Of a stretch of DNA of 7,270 nt, positions 1 to 7,240 are shown in pieces. The notes below the pieces were generated by a model. It saw only the letters and a program-made list of their open reading frames with translations, did not search any database and was not told the origin of the DNA. Both the position numbers and the translations under genes were made by a program. The stretch covers positions 1 to 7,270 of the forward strand of contig JABDPK010000008.1 of the NCBI GenBank assembly GCA_013042795.1. Direction: 5' to 3'. The DNA comes from Saprospiraceae bacterium. GTDB lineage: Bacteria > Bacteroidota > Bacteroidia > Chitinophagales > Saprospiraceae. Within the stretch, counting starts at the first letter, position 1, and each line of letters opens with the position of its first letter.

Positions 1-1
1 G

Positions 2-2014
2 ATCAACGATCATTCAAGTGCTGGATTTAAGGCGGGTGCTGCACAAGTTGATATCACACCATTCCCCGGAAGCACAATGGCAGGTTTTGGAGAAGATATC
101 GGTCAATTCACCAGAGGGAACCTGGGACGACTTTATGTAAAATCAACTTATGTAGAAGACAGCCTGGGTAATTACTTGTTTAGTGTAGCCTGTGATTTAT
201 GGGCATTTCCAAAAGGTCTTGGAGATCGGGTAATGAATGAATTAAAAAGGTATCCGATCCCTGGCATCAATTTCACTATTGCTCGTGAGAATGTTCTATT
301 CACAGCTACGCATACACATAATGCACAGGGAAACTATTCAACATCCTATGGCTATAATGCCGGTAGTTCAACGAGTACTGGATTTGATAAGGATCAATTC
401 AGGTTTTTGATTTCGAGAATTAAGGAATCTATGGAGCTAGCTTATACAGCAAGAGAATCAGCCTCTGTTGAATATAGCGCCACTAATGTATTCGGGTTGT
501 CAAGAAACAGGAGTATCAAACCATGGAGGAATAATCGACCCGAAGACAAGCAGGTATTTTACAACAGGCTGTCATCAGGAAATAATTATGTTTCAGATCA
601 ACCGGAATGCCTTGCTGATGATCCAGACCAGTTCGTTGCAGTCAACCCGGTGTTGACAACAATTCTTATAAATTCTAACAGTACGGGGCACCCCATTTCA
701 GTTATCAATAATTATACAGCACATCCTACTGTACTGGGATCAGATTGCGTTTTGGCATCTGCAGATGTTTTTGGAGTAGCCTCCGTTTTGATTCAGAACT
801 ACTTGAGGGATAGGTTTTCAGGAAAGCTTGTTCATCCAATTGTTAGCTTTATTAATGGTGCTGAGGGGGATATTTCTATGAACTGGAAGAAGCAGGGCAG
901 GGAGGAAATGATTCGCCTCGGGGAAAAGCTAGGAATCGAAGTTATTGAACTACTTAATGGAGACCTTATTCCGGTTAACAAGCTGGTTTCTTCTCAACTT
1001 GTATTTGATTGTATCAGGAATAGGGAAGTAAATGATCCAGGATATGAATCCATATTAAAAGGAGTTCCTGTCCATCGGACAGCAAAAAAACCAGCGGCGG
1101 GCAAAGCAATTATTCTTGGAGCGGAAGACGGAAGGGTAGACAACAAGTTTGAGATCGATGAATGTAATTTCTCTGAAGCCATTATGTCACACAAGATTGA
1201 AGGTGGTCATGCCCACAAGGATGTATTCAAGAAAACTTACCTGGCCGGGAAAAGTGCACCTGCCATTATTCCGTTTGGAATGCATGATATCGGCCAGATC
1301 AGGATAATTGCTGTACCTGGAGAATGTTCAGTAGCACTGGGTGAAAGGTTGATTAAAGCAGCAACGAAATCACATGGACAACATACCTTTATAGCCGGTC
1401 TTGCCAATGAATATATGTCATACCTGACTACCCCTGAAGAATATAAACTACAACATTATGAAGGTGCATCAACGATTTATGGATTGGCTTCAGGCCTTTT
1501 TATTGAACAGAAATTCAATGATATTCATACCGGAGGTATATCAGGAAGATATGCCGGGTTGAAATGGTATTTTCCGGGGATTATTTTCTACCCATATAGA
1601 AAAAATAAAATCAGGCAGAGGTTTCTGAATAATCATTTCAACAGTTATCATCTGCTTAAAAGTATTGCAGCTGAGCATTTGTCTGAAGGAATTGATTATA
1701 TAAAGCATACCTGGACTTTAAAACATGAATTTGACTATGAGAATATACCTGAAGTCAAACTGGAGACCCTGACTTCTGATGGTTGGAAGGATTTTATAAT
1801 TGAAAAATCTTTTCAGGATATAAGGATTCATGAATCTCAAAATGATAAGTATTCCTATAATTTCATGAATTATATTGCCAGGAACAACTCCGGGGATAAG
1901 CTATGGGAAACGATATGGATACGTCCTCAAGGGATTCATCCTGGAACCCAATTGCGTTTCAGCTTAGAATGTGGATCAATTACTTCTTATTCAAAGGAAT
2001 TCGTGCTTAATTAA
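2..2014 (+). CDS. Neutral/alkaline ceramidase homologue (5' end outside the window)
   Basis: The product probably hydrolyses the amide bond of ceramide or a related N-acyl sphingoid lipid to a fatty acid and a sphingoid base. The frame is open from base 2, and its first residues (AGFKAGAAQVDITPFPGS) already match the conserved N-terminus of the family. The Met at 77 therefore lies inside the domain, and the true start and any signal peptide are missing. Numbering from that Met, I see the zinc-site motif ATHTH (H79, H81), NYTAHPT (H216), NGAEGDISMNW with the expected nucleophile Ser267, VPGE (E416), and the signature NEYMSYLTTPEEY followed by YEGAST (444-466, with the candidate zinc-ligand tyrosines Y446 and Y449). 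About 670 residues are visible, close to the usual bacterial length, including the C-terminal beta domain (from roughly residue 490). The family hexapeptide GDVSPN reads GDISMN here. The family call is firm; the actual substrate is inferred. The next gene starts 8 nt downstream. Confidence 0.93.
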   Translation: MNDHSSAGFKAGAAQVDITPFPGSTMAGFGEDIGQFTRGNLGRLYVKSTYVEDSLGNYLFSVACDLWAFPKGLGDRVMNELKRYPIPGINFTIARENVLFTATHTHNAQGNYSTSYGYNAGSSTSTGFDKDQFRFLISRIKESMELAYTARESASVEYSATNVFGLSRNRSIKPWRNNRPEDKQVFYNRLSSGNNYVSDQPECLADDPDQFVAVNPVLTTILINSNSTGHPISVINNYTAHPTVLGSDCVLASADVFGVASVLIQNYLRDRFSGKLVHPIVSFINGAEGDISMNWKKQGREEMIRLGEKLGIEVIELLNGDLIPVNKLVSSQLVFDCIRNREVNDPGYESILKGVPVHRTAKKPAAGKAIILGAEDGRVDNKFEIDECNFSEAIMSHKIEGGHAHKDVFKKTYLAGKSAPAIIPFGMHDIGQIRIIAVPGECSVALGERLIKAATKSHGQHTFIAGLANEYMSYLTTPEEYKLQHYEGASTIYGLASGLFIEQKFNDIHTGGISGRYAGLKWYFPGIIFYPYRKNKIRQRFLNNHFNSYHLLKSIAAEHLSEGIDYIKHTWTLKHEFDYENIPEVKLETLTSDGWKDFIIEKSFQDIRIHESQNDKYSYNFMNYIARNNSGDKLWETIWIRPQGIHPGTQLRFSLECGSITSYSKEFVLN

Positions 2015-2022
2015 ACTACTCT

Positions 2023-3519
2023 ATGGTCAGATATAAAGGAATTACATTAAGTTCAAATGACAGTGTTCCATCACCCAGGACAGAACCATATCAATTGTCA
2101 GATCCCCTGGCCTCATTTTTTGACCTTAATGTTTATGGTCAGCGAAATGTCTTATTTTTCAATAAAGCCTTCATTGATGATAATGGCAATGATACCCAAC
2201 ATTACACCTTCAGGCTGAACAATCACTTCCAGGGAGTCGTGCGTCATATGGATGGGCAGCATTTTATATTTTCAGGTAGCAATACATTTGATGATACAGC
2301 CTGCCTGTTCGTATTCAAATTGAATAGTTACCTCGCGAATGCTGCAAATGATGAGTTCCGCCAAAAGTTCATCCGTTCGAATACTATTATTCCCAATGAT
2401 GATGAGCATATGGATAATGTTGAATTCATATACAATTTTCCTGGACCATACTGGCATGCAGGAGGAATATCGCTTCTTGGAGATATTTTGGTCTGTCCTT
2501 TGGAAAATAAAGACTTGCACAAAAGATCAAAGATCTGTTTTATCAATTTTAGAAACCCGTCAAGGCCAAAATTGTATAAGACAGAAATTTACAGGGATTA
2601 TGCAGCAGGCTGTGCATCGATGACAAAACTCAAAAACAAGCATTTTCTACTGGCTGTATGGACAGAAGATAATGGACACAAATTGGATTTTTATCTCTCG
2701 AACTCGAAAAATTTATCTAATGGTTTCAGTAGTGAAATCACTGTGCCATTTGAAGATTTTAAGAATCGGCATGATAATATAAAGCCCCGCTTTCAATGTA
2801 TACAAATGATTCAAAATAATGATGGATCAAAAATATATATCATCGGGACAGATAAAGGAAGGGTTCCTAAACATGATGGTAGCTATAGTTTCCCTAACCG
2901 GCGGTTTATCATGTATATAGATCTCGATCATGCAACAAAAAGAACCAATGATCCCATCTTAATAACCCCGGAAGTAACTATTTTTCCTCACTGGGAGATT
3001 CCAAATGGTGGTGAAAGCTACAATTTCAATGCAGTAGGAGGTTTTTATGCACATGACAATCAATTGTATATGTATGGGGGGTCAACTTTCAGAGTTCAGA
3101 CAAAATCGAATATCAGAATAACAGAATTTGCGCCTTCATTAAAACCTACCCCGAAATGCGATTTATTGGAAGATGCGATCGTTGAGTTATATACAGAAAA
3201 TGAATTTAAAGGCAGATGCCTGGTTTTACAGATCGACCGTGTGAGAAGTATCCCTGATTTCCGCAAGATAAAAGGAGTTAAGAAAAAACATTTTGACGAT
3301 TGTATAAAATCTGTCAGGTTCAAAATTCCTCAGGGAGTTATATATAGATTATTTGAAGACAGATATTATAATGAAGGAGATGATACCAGGAACTTCCTTG
3401 ATCTGCAGGGTAGTGGAAGATTGGAACAGATTCCAAAATTAAGCGATCGAAACTCACCCGGACTTAAATTGAAGAAGTCATTCAGGAACAAGATCTCATC
3501 TGCCCAATTGGTCATCTAA
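2023..3519 (+). CDS. Beta-propeller-like protein with C-terminal beta/gamma-crystallin domain
   Basis: I do not recognise a named family for the whole 498-aa protein. Residues 1 to about 380 are rich in short beta-strand segments with recurring GG/GD turns (for example HAGGISLLGDILVCPLE, IYIIGTDKGR, LYMYGGS), which suggests a beta-propeller. Residues 385-498 read as a beta/gamma-crystallin domain. The first Greek key has YTENEFKG (390-397), fitting aromatic-x4-aromatic-x-G, and ends in FDDCIKSVRF. The second (about 437-498) has FEDRYYNEG and ends in RNKISSAQLVI. DDCIKS (425-430) and RNKISS (488-493) align with the N/D-N/D-x-x-S/T-S calcium motif, each with one substitution. The frame is closed by TAA at 2008-2010, so ATG 2023 is the earliest possible ATG start, and the N-terminus has no signal peptide or membrane segment. 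The 8-nt gap to the ceramidase gene suggests co-transcription and a shared role. The crystallin domain is well supported, the propeller moderately; the function is unknown. Confidence 0.8.
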   Translation: MVRYKGITLSSNDSVPSPRTEPYQLSDPLASFFDLNVYGQRNVLFFNKAFIDDNGNDTQHYTFRLNNHFQGVVRHMDGQHFIFSGSNTFDDTACLFVFKLNSYLANAANDEFRQKFIRSNTIIPNDDEHMDNVEFIYNFPGPYWHAGGISLLGDILVCPLENKDLHKRSKICFINFRNPSRPKLYKTEIYRDYAAGCASMTKLKNKHFLLAVWTEDNGHKLDFYLSNSKNLSNGFSSEITVPFEDFKNRHDNIKPRFQCIQMIQNNDGSKIYIIGTDKGRVPKHDGSYSFPNRRFIMYIDLDHATKRTNDPILITPEVTIFPHWEIPNGGESYNFNAVGGFYAHDNQLYMYGGSTFRVQTKSNIRITEFAPSLKPTPKCDLLEDAIVELYTENEFKGRCLVLQIDRVRSIPDFRKIKGVKKKHFDDCIKSVRFKIPQGVIYRLFEDRYYNEGDDTRNFLDLQGSGRLEQIPKLSDRNSPGLKLKKSFRNKISSAQLVI

Positions 3520-3731
3520 AAACTTTGGTAGTTCAGCTATTCTCCCTTAAAGATATTTTGCGAATGTTTTAATGTTTTATTATATGTTTCAGGTGCCGGA
3601 TTGTGAACTGAATTAGCTGCTTTTCTCAATAATTATATTTAGAACTATTTTCTTGGATTATTTTGTATAGAAAATATATCTTTGCATCCCTCTTTAAATG
3701 AAAGAGATGGAAGCATAGTTTTTCCATTAAT
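3520..3731. other. Intergenic region between the ceramidase unit and the tRNA pair
   Basis: This AT-rich stretch holds no convincing ORF. I see no hairpin with a T-run that would terminate the upstream two-gene unit. It contains a perfect tandem pair of the 8-mer AATGTTTT (3563-3578), probably low-complexity chance. The tRNA promoter candidate and a small leader hairpin (ATGGAA/TTCCAT, about 3717-3727 with its arms) lie at its right end. Confidence 0.6.
3653..3684 (+). promoter_or_regulatory. Candidate Bacteroidota-type promoter for the tRNA pair
   Basis: TATCTTTG at 3677-3684 matches the Bacteroidota -7 consensus TAnnTTTG exactly. TTG at 3653-3655 lies 21 nt upstream, a spacing compatible with the -33 element, although the first T of TTTG is a C here. 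A start a few bases downstream would give a leader of roughly 40 nt before tRNA-Ser. The motif match is seen in the sequence; promoter activity is inferred. Confidence 0.45.
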
Positions 3732-3823
3732 GGTGAGGTGGGTGAGTGGCTGAAACCACCGGTTTGCTAAACCGGCGTACTTGGAAACAGGTACCGGGGG
3801 TTCGAATCCCCCTCTCACCGCCA
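3732..3823 (+). tRNA. tRNA-Ser (anticodon GCT)
   Basis: The sequence folds into a complete class II tRNA. The acceptor stem GGTGAGG/TCTCACC has a terminal G-T wobble. The anticodon stem CCGGT/ACCGG encloses loop TTGCTAA with anticodon GCT at 3766-3768, reading AGC and AGT serine codons. A long variable arm, GTACTT/AGGTAC, is typical of tRNA-Ser. The T-arm is GGGGG-TTCGAAT-CCCCC, the discriminator is G3820, and a 3' CCA is encoded at 3821-3823. It is followed 16 nt later by tRNA-Pro and is probably processed from the same transcript. Confidence 0.97.
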
Positions 3824-3839
3824 GAGAAAGAATAAAGGA

Positions 3840-3915
<76 letters not shown>

Positions 3916-3921
3916 TAATAG

Positions 3922-3956
3922 AAAGCCTGTTGACCTGGTCAGCAGGCTTTTTTTTT
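3922..3956 (+). terminator. Intrinsic terminator of the tRNA transcript
   Basis: AGCCTGTTGAC at 3924-3934 pairs with GTCAGCAGGCT at 3938-3948: an 11-bp arm with one G-T pair and a tight loop. It runs into a tract of nine T residues (3948-3956), and AAA before the stem could pair with the first T residues. It lies 8 nt after tRNA-Pro and separates the tRNA unit from sdaA. Confidence 0.92.
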
Positions 3957-4013
3957 AGAGAATTATCGTTACATCCTTTTAGATATTTTTACATTTTAAT
4001 TATCCTGTACTAT

Positions 4014-5414
4014 ATGCCTGCCATCAGCATTTTCGATATTTTCAAAATTGGAATCGGTCCATCAAGTTCGCATACACTGGGACCCTGGATCGCCGCCAAC
4101 GATTTTGCTGGACACTTGGAAACAGAATTTGATGGGGTAAAAGTTCATTTATTTGGATCCCTGTCTAAAACTGGGAAAGGACATGCAACAGATACAGCCA
4201 TTATTATGGGGCTTCAAGGCTTTAATCCTAAAACAATTGATCCCGAATTGATTCCAATCAATCTTCACGAAGTTTCAAATTCCACAACTTTGAATGTAAA
4301 GGGGAATATTATCAGCTTTTACCCTGGTATGGATATCATCTTCCGGGATGAAACCCATGAAATGCATCCAAATACATTGATATTTAAAGCATTTTATAAA
4401 GGGAAACTGGTTACTGAACAGACTTATGCTTCTGTAGGAGGAGGTTTCATTGAAAAAGAAGGGGAGCATAGCACAGAATCAGATTCCGTGAAACTGCCTT
4501 ATCCTATTGAAAAAGGAGTCGATATAATTAATTATACGGATAAGAATCAGTGCAATATCTCGGATATCGTGCACCAGAACGAGTTGTATTTTCAAACCGA
4601 AACAGATATTGTAGTAAAGCTGGACAGATTACTGCAAACATTTAAAGATAGTATCTACCGGGGTTGCACAACTGATGGTATTTTACCTGGTGGACTTAAT
4701 GTAAAAAGACGGGCAAAATCTATTTGTGAAAACCTGATTGGCCATAATGATTATTCTGACTTTGAAAGCTGGATTGATGCTGTAAGAAATACAGAAAAAG
4801 ATTTCAGTCGAATAAACAGATGGATCAGCTGCTTTGCATTAGCTGTAAACGAAGAAAATGCTTCTCTTGGACGTATCGTTACATCGCCGACCAATGGCGC
4901 ATCAGGGGTAATTCCTGCGGTTTTGATGTATTACCTTTTGTTCTGTGATAATAACGGAATGAAAGATTGTCGTCAGTTCTTGTATACTGCCGGCGAGGTA
5001 GGATGTCTTTTTAAGAAAGGTGCGACAATCTCGGCAGCTGTTGGTGGTTGCCAGGCAGAAATTGGTGTATCATCAGCCATGGCGGCTGCAGCATTGACGG
5101 AAGTGATGGGAGGATCAGCCAGACAGGCTCTGATGGCAGCGGAAATTGCTATGGAACACCATTTGGGTTTGACTTGTGATCCAATAGGAGGCCTGGTACA
5201 GATTCCATGTATAGAGAGGAATGCAATGGGGGCCATAAAGGCAATAACTGCATCCAACCTGGCCTTGTCGAGCGACCCGGATCATGCAAAAGTTCATATC
5301 GATACTGTCATTCAAACAATGTGGATGACGGCAAAGGATATGAATACAAAGTATAAAGAAACTTCAGAGGGCGGATTAGCGATTCACCTACCCGTGATTC
5401 TTCCAAATTGCTAA
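4014..5414 (+). CDS. sdaA: L-serine dehydratase, single-chain iron-sulfur type (L-serine ammonia-lyase)
   Basis: This cytoplasmic enzyme deaminates L-serine to pyruvate and ammonia using a [4Fe-4S] cluster, in serine catabolism. The 466-aa product has the N-terminal beta domain (about 1-165) with the signature [12 protein letters not shown] (13-24), then the alpha domain with [23 protein letters not shown] (from 291) and [18 protein letters not shown]. Cys346, Cys388 and Cys399 have spacings of 42 and 11 residues, as I recall for the cluster ligands of the Legionella enzyme. The last residue, Cys466, fits the 'tail-in-mouth' cysteine that fills the active site in the resting enzyme. I chose ATG 4014 because family homology begins just after it. 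A longer reading from TTG 3930 would begin inside the tRNA terminator and adds 28 residues unlike the family. The gene stands alone. No clear promoter was found in the 57 nt before it. Confidence 0.96.
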   Translation: MPAISIFDIFKIGIGPSSSHTLGPWIAANDFAGHLETEFDGVKVHLFGSLSKTGKGHATDTAIIMGLQGFNPKTIDPELIPINLHEVSNSTTLNVKGNIISFYPGMDIIFRDETHEMHPNTLIFKAFYKGKLVTEQTYASVGGGFIEKEGEHSTESDSVKLPYPIEKGVDIINYTDKNQCNISDIVHQNELYFQTETDIVVKLDRLLQTFKDSIYRGCTTDGILPGGLNVKRRAKSICENLIGHNDYSDFESWIDAVRNTEKDFSRINRWISCFALAVNEENASLGRIVTSPTNGASGVIPAVLMYYLLFCDNNGMKDCRQFLYTAGEVGCLFKKGATISAAVGGCQAEIGVSSAMAAAALTEVMGGSARQALMAAEIAMEHHLGLTCDPIGGLVQIPCIERNAMGAIKAITASNLALSSDPDHAKVHIDTVIQTMWMTAKDMNTKYKETSEGGLAIHLPVILPNC

Positions 5415-5420
5415 TAAAAA

Positions 5421-5446
5421 GTCCCGCAGCTTTATTGCTTCGGGAC
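5421..5446. terminator. Shared hairpin between convergent genes, probable bidirectional terminator
   Basis: GTCCCG pairs with CGGGAC, with an inner AGC/GCT stem after one mismatch and a TTTATT loop. It lies 6 nt after the sdaA stop. Read on the minus strand, the stem is followed directly by TTTTTATTA, a good intrinsic terminator for the opposing gene. On the plus strand the T-run (5455-5459) comes only after eight other bases, so termination of sdaA may be weaker. Confidence 0.7.
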
Positions 5447-5497
5447 CATTTCAGTTTTTGAAAAATTCTCAGGTTATTAAAGGATGTTTATAATAAT

Positions 5498-6403
5498 TTA
5501 TAAGGTCGCCGTTTCTAGAAGATCTTTAATGTCCGGTGGTGTTGAAACAATTTTCATGAACTGTCCCATACTCAGATCAGGAAATGACAAAGCGATTCTG
5601 AACCGACCATGTAGCATATGAACTTCATTTCCTTTGACCAAAAATTCATAAGGCAGAAATGCTGTGTGCTTGGGTGAAGAAACATCAATCTTGTGCATAA
5701 ATTTTCCTTCACCTTTTTCACCTCTCAGACCAATGCCATACAATTTCAATTGTTTGTCCTTGATTTCTACTGAATAAACTTTTTCCAGGTTTGAAACTCC
5801 TTTTTGAAGGTTCGCATCAATCGTTCTGACAGCTTCATCATAACTCGAAAATTCATTCAGTGTATGTGTCTTGTCAAACTTAGGCATGCCGAACATGTAT
5901 TTATAGTTTTGCAACTTATCTTTGTCATGTCCTTCTTCAGAACCGAAAGTAGCGCCACCCTTTGTGCCGCATGCTTTCATGGCATTTAATATTTTCGTGC
6001 TATAGCTTGCATATTCATTTTTTACCTTGGCAAAAGAATCACGGAAATAGGCATTACCCCAGTATTCAGGGGTAGGATAGCTGATTATGACTGTTCCGTT
6101 TTCTTTGGTTAATGCCACACGCCACGCAAGAGCAAATCCAGTTAATCCGCCGGTTTTCTTAACAGCTGATCTCAAATCATCTGAAGTAAATGAAATGACC
6201 CACCTGTTGTTGTCTTCAACTGGCCTGTATGATCCAATCACCTCAAATCCTTCAGACCTAAGGTTTTGCTCTACCATGCTGGCTACATCTTTAATACTGC
6301 CTTCAGCATAAGCCCCTATGGTATATGGTTTAAGGTTTTGTGCATAAACGATTGTACCGATAAATAAAGCCAATACCGATACAAGAATAGATTTAGTGTT
6401 CAT
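5498..6403 (-). CDS. Exported protein with DUF302-like halves, function unknown
   Basis: This 301-aa protein has a standard signal peptide: a short charged start, a hydrophobic core at 6-18 and the cleavage site VYA|QN after residue 21. There is no lipobox, so it is expected in the periplasm or outside the cell. Residues about 35-115 resemble the DUF302 (TT1751-like) alpha/beta fold: a helix ending in NLRSEGFEVIG, then strands WVISFTSDDL, FALAWRVALT and GTVIISYPTP. Residues about 186-290 look like a second diverged copy, with DEAVRTIDANLQK, VYSVEI, FLPYEFLVKGNEV and HGRFRIALSFPDLSMG. The family link rests on pattern recognition and is uncertain; no catalytic motif is visible, and cysteine is nearly absent. 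The gene is monocistronic as far as can be seen, convergent with sdaA, with no Shine-Dalgarno sequence before its ATG. An imperfect AT-rich palindrome lies 38 nt upstream. Confidence 0.8.
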   Translation of the reverse strand: MNTKSILVSVLALFIGTIVYAQNLKPYTIGAYAEGSIKDVASMVEQNLRSEGFEVIGSYRPVEDNNRWVISFTSDDLRSAVKKTGGLTGFALAWRVALTKENGTVIISYPTPEYWGNAYFRDSFAKVKNEYASYSTKILNAMKACGTKGGATFGSEEGHDKDKLQNYKYMFGMPKFDKTHTLNEFSSYDEAVRTIDANLQKGVSNLEKVYSVEIKDKQLKLYGIGLRGEKGEGKFMHKIDVSSPKHTAFLPYEFLVKGNEVHMLHGRFRIALSFPDLSMGQFMKIVSTPPDIKDLLETATL

Positions 6404-6440
6404 TGAATTATTTTGAATGATAAATTAGTCAATTAAAAAC

Positions 6441-6456
6441 ATGAATATATGTTCAT
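6441..6456. promoter_or_regulatory. Imperfect palindrome upstream of the exported-protein gene
   Basis: ATGAATATATGTTCAT is a 16-bp near-perfect inverted repeat (ATGAAyAT half-sites, one mismatched pair), centred about 45 nt upstream of the minus-strand start at 6403. Its position suits an operator, but the surroundings are so AT-rich that chance is a real alternative. Confidence 0.25.
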
Positions 6457-6686
6457 ATATTTATAATAATCAAGTTTTTACAGACTAAATTCAAGACAGA
6501 ATAATTTAAAATCCAATCATTTTTGGGTAAGGAAATCTAAATTGAAATTTTTTGTGTTTGGAAGGATTATGACCGAACAATAAATCAGATTATCTAAATG
6601 TGCATACTCTTTCAATCCACCGAAAACCTGGCGTATTGCTCTACCAAAGTAGCTTCACAAAGACATAGATGATGATAATTCGTAAG
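6457..6686. other. Intergenic region between the exported-protein gene and crtZ
   Basis: No convincing ORF lies here on either strand, and I see no clear hairpin terminator for crtZ. The half near crtZ is less AT-rich and holds, on the minus strand at 6636-6655, a 20-nt stretch resembling a tRNA D-arm (AAGCTACTTTGGTAGAGCAA). No matching T-arm or anticodon stem accompanies it, so it is not called as a tRNA. Confidence 0.5.
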
Positions 6687-7163
6687 TTATTTACCCGCCC
6701 ACTCGGAACGTTTTCTGAAGTATTTTGGATTTACGATAAGTAGCCCGAAGGATTCCCCGTCTTCTTTTCCTTTTTGTGCATGATGGGCACCATGCGCCCT
6801 CAGGATAGCCCGGGAATATTTATTATCCAGTTGTCTGAACCATGAAAATCTCTGGTGGATATAAACATCATGAATGAGGAAATAAATTAAACCATATATG
6901 GAAATGCCAATCCCGACAAACAGTAACACAGACCAACCGGAAATAATTGATCCAAATAAATAACAGAAGAAAGAGGGAATAGCAAAAACCAGAAAAAAGC
7001 GATCGTTCTTTTCAAAAAATCCATGTTTCAATGCAGGATCATGATGATCTTCATGCCAGTTCCACAACAAACCATGCATTACATATTTATGTGTGAACCA
7101 GGCCACAAATTCCATCAGGAAGGTAGTTAACAGTACAACAAGAACTTTAAAAAGAATAGTCAT
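6687..7163 (-). CDS. crtZ: Beta-carotene 3-hydroxylase (CrtZ type, membrane di-iron)
   Basis: This enzyme hydroxylates the rings of beta-carotene to give beta-cryptoxanthin and zeaxanthin, in the membrane with O2 and a di-iron centre. The 158-aa length is typical of bacterial CrtZ. All histidine boxes of the fatty acid hydroxylase/carotene hydroxylase superfamily are present: HKYVMH (H25, H30), HEDHH (H37, H40, H41), HDVYIH (H98, H103) and HGAHH (H124, H127, H128). Hydrophobic spans at about 4-22, 55-73 and 76-97 fit membrane segments that place the boxes on one face. The motif FEKNDRFF and the tail ESFGLLIVNPKYF are also CrtZ-like. No other carotenoid gene is visible in the 107 nt left upstream, so any cluster would lie beyond the right edge. 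A sterol or fatty acid hydroxylase is a less likely alternative. Confidence 0.93.
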   Translation of the reverse strand: MTILFKVLVVLLTTFLMEFVAWFTHKYVMHGLLWNWHEDHHDPALKHGFFEKNDRFFLVFAIPSFFCYLFGSIISGWSVLLFVGIGISIYGLIYFLIHDVYIHQRFSWFRQLDNKYSRAILRAHGAHHAQKGKEDGESFGLLIVNPKYFRKRSEWAGK

Positions 7164-7170
7164 TTCGATT

Positions 7171-7178
7171 CAAATTTA
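7171..7178 (-). promoter_or_regulatory. Candidate -7 box for crtZ
   Basis: On the minus strand TAAATTTG matches the Bacteroidota -7 consensus TAnnTTTG exactly and ends 7 nt before the crtZ ATG. If used, it would give a nearly leaderless mRNA. No clear TTTG -33 element lies at the usual distance, so this is a weak call. Confidence 0.3.
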
Positions 7179-7240
7179 ATTAATATAACCCAGAAGCTGC
7201 ATAAGTTGTTTTTAGAAAGATTGTTTTTACCCCTTTATTT

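Noticed and set aside
77..79. ATG at 77 as the start of the ceramidase gene
   Set aside because: The 25 codons before it are open and match the conserved family N-terminus, so this Met is internal and the start lies outside the window.
994..1194. Minus-strand open frame inside the ceramidase gene
   Set aside because: It is a shadow of a well-supported gene, with no recognisable protein features or start signal.
3563..3578. Tandem repeat of AATGTTTT
   Set aside because: Only two copies of an AT-rich 8-mer in AT-rich intergenic DNA; not a meaningful repeat.
3724..3733. Perfect 10-bp palindrome CCATTAATGG at the 5' end of tRNA-Ser
   Set aside because: It overlaps the first bases of the tRNA and is short enough to arise by chance; no evidence of an operator.
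3930..4013. TTG start adding 28 residues to SdaA
   Set aside because: It begins inside the tRNA terminator hairpin, and the added residues do not resemble SdaA; homology begins right after ATG 4014.
4973..5315. Two minus-strand open frames inside sdaA
   Set aside because: They overlap the conserved alpha domain of SdaA and have composition expected of antisense frames.
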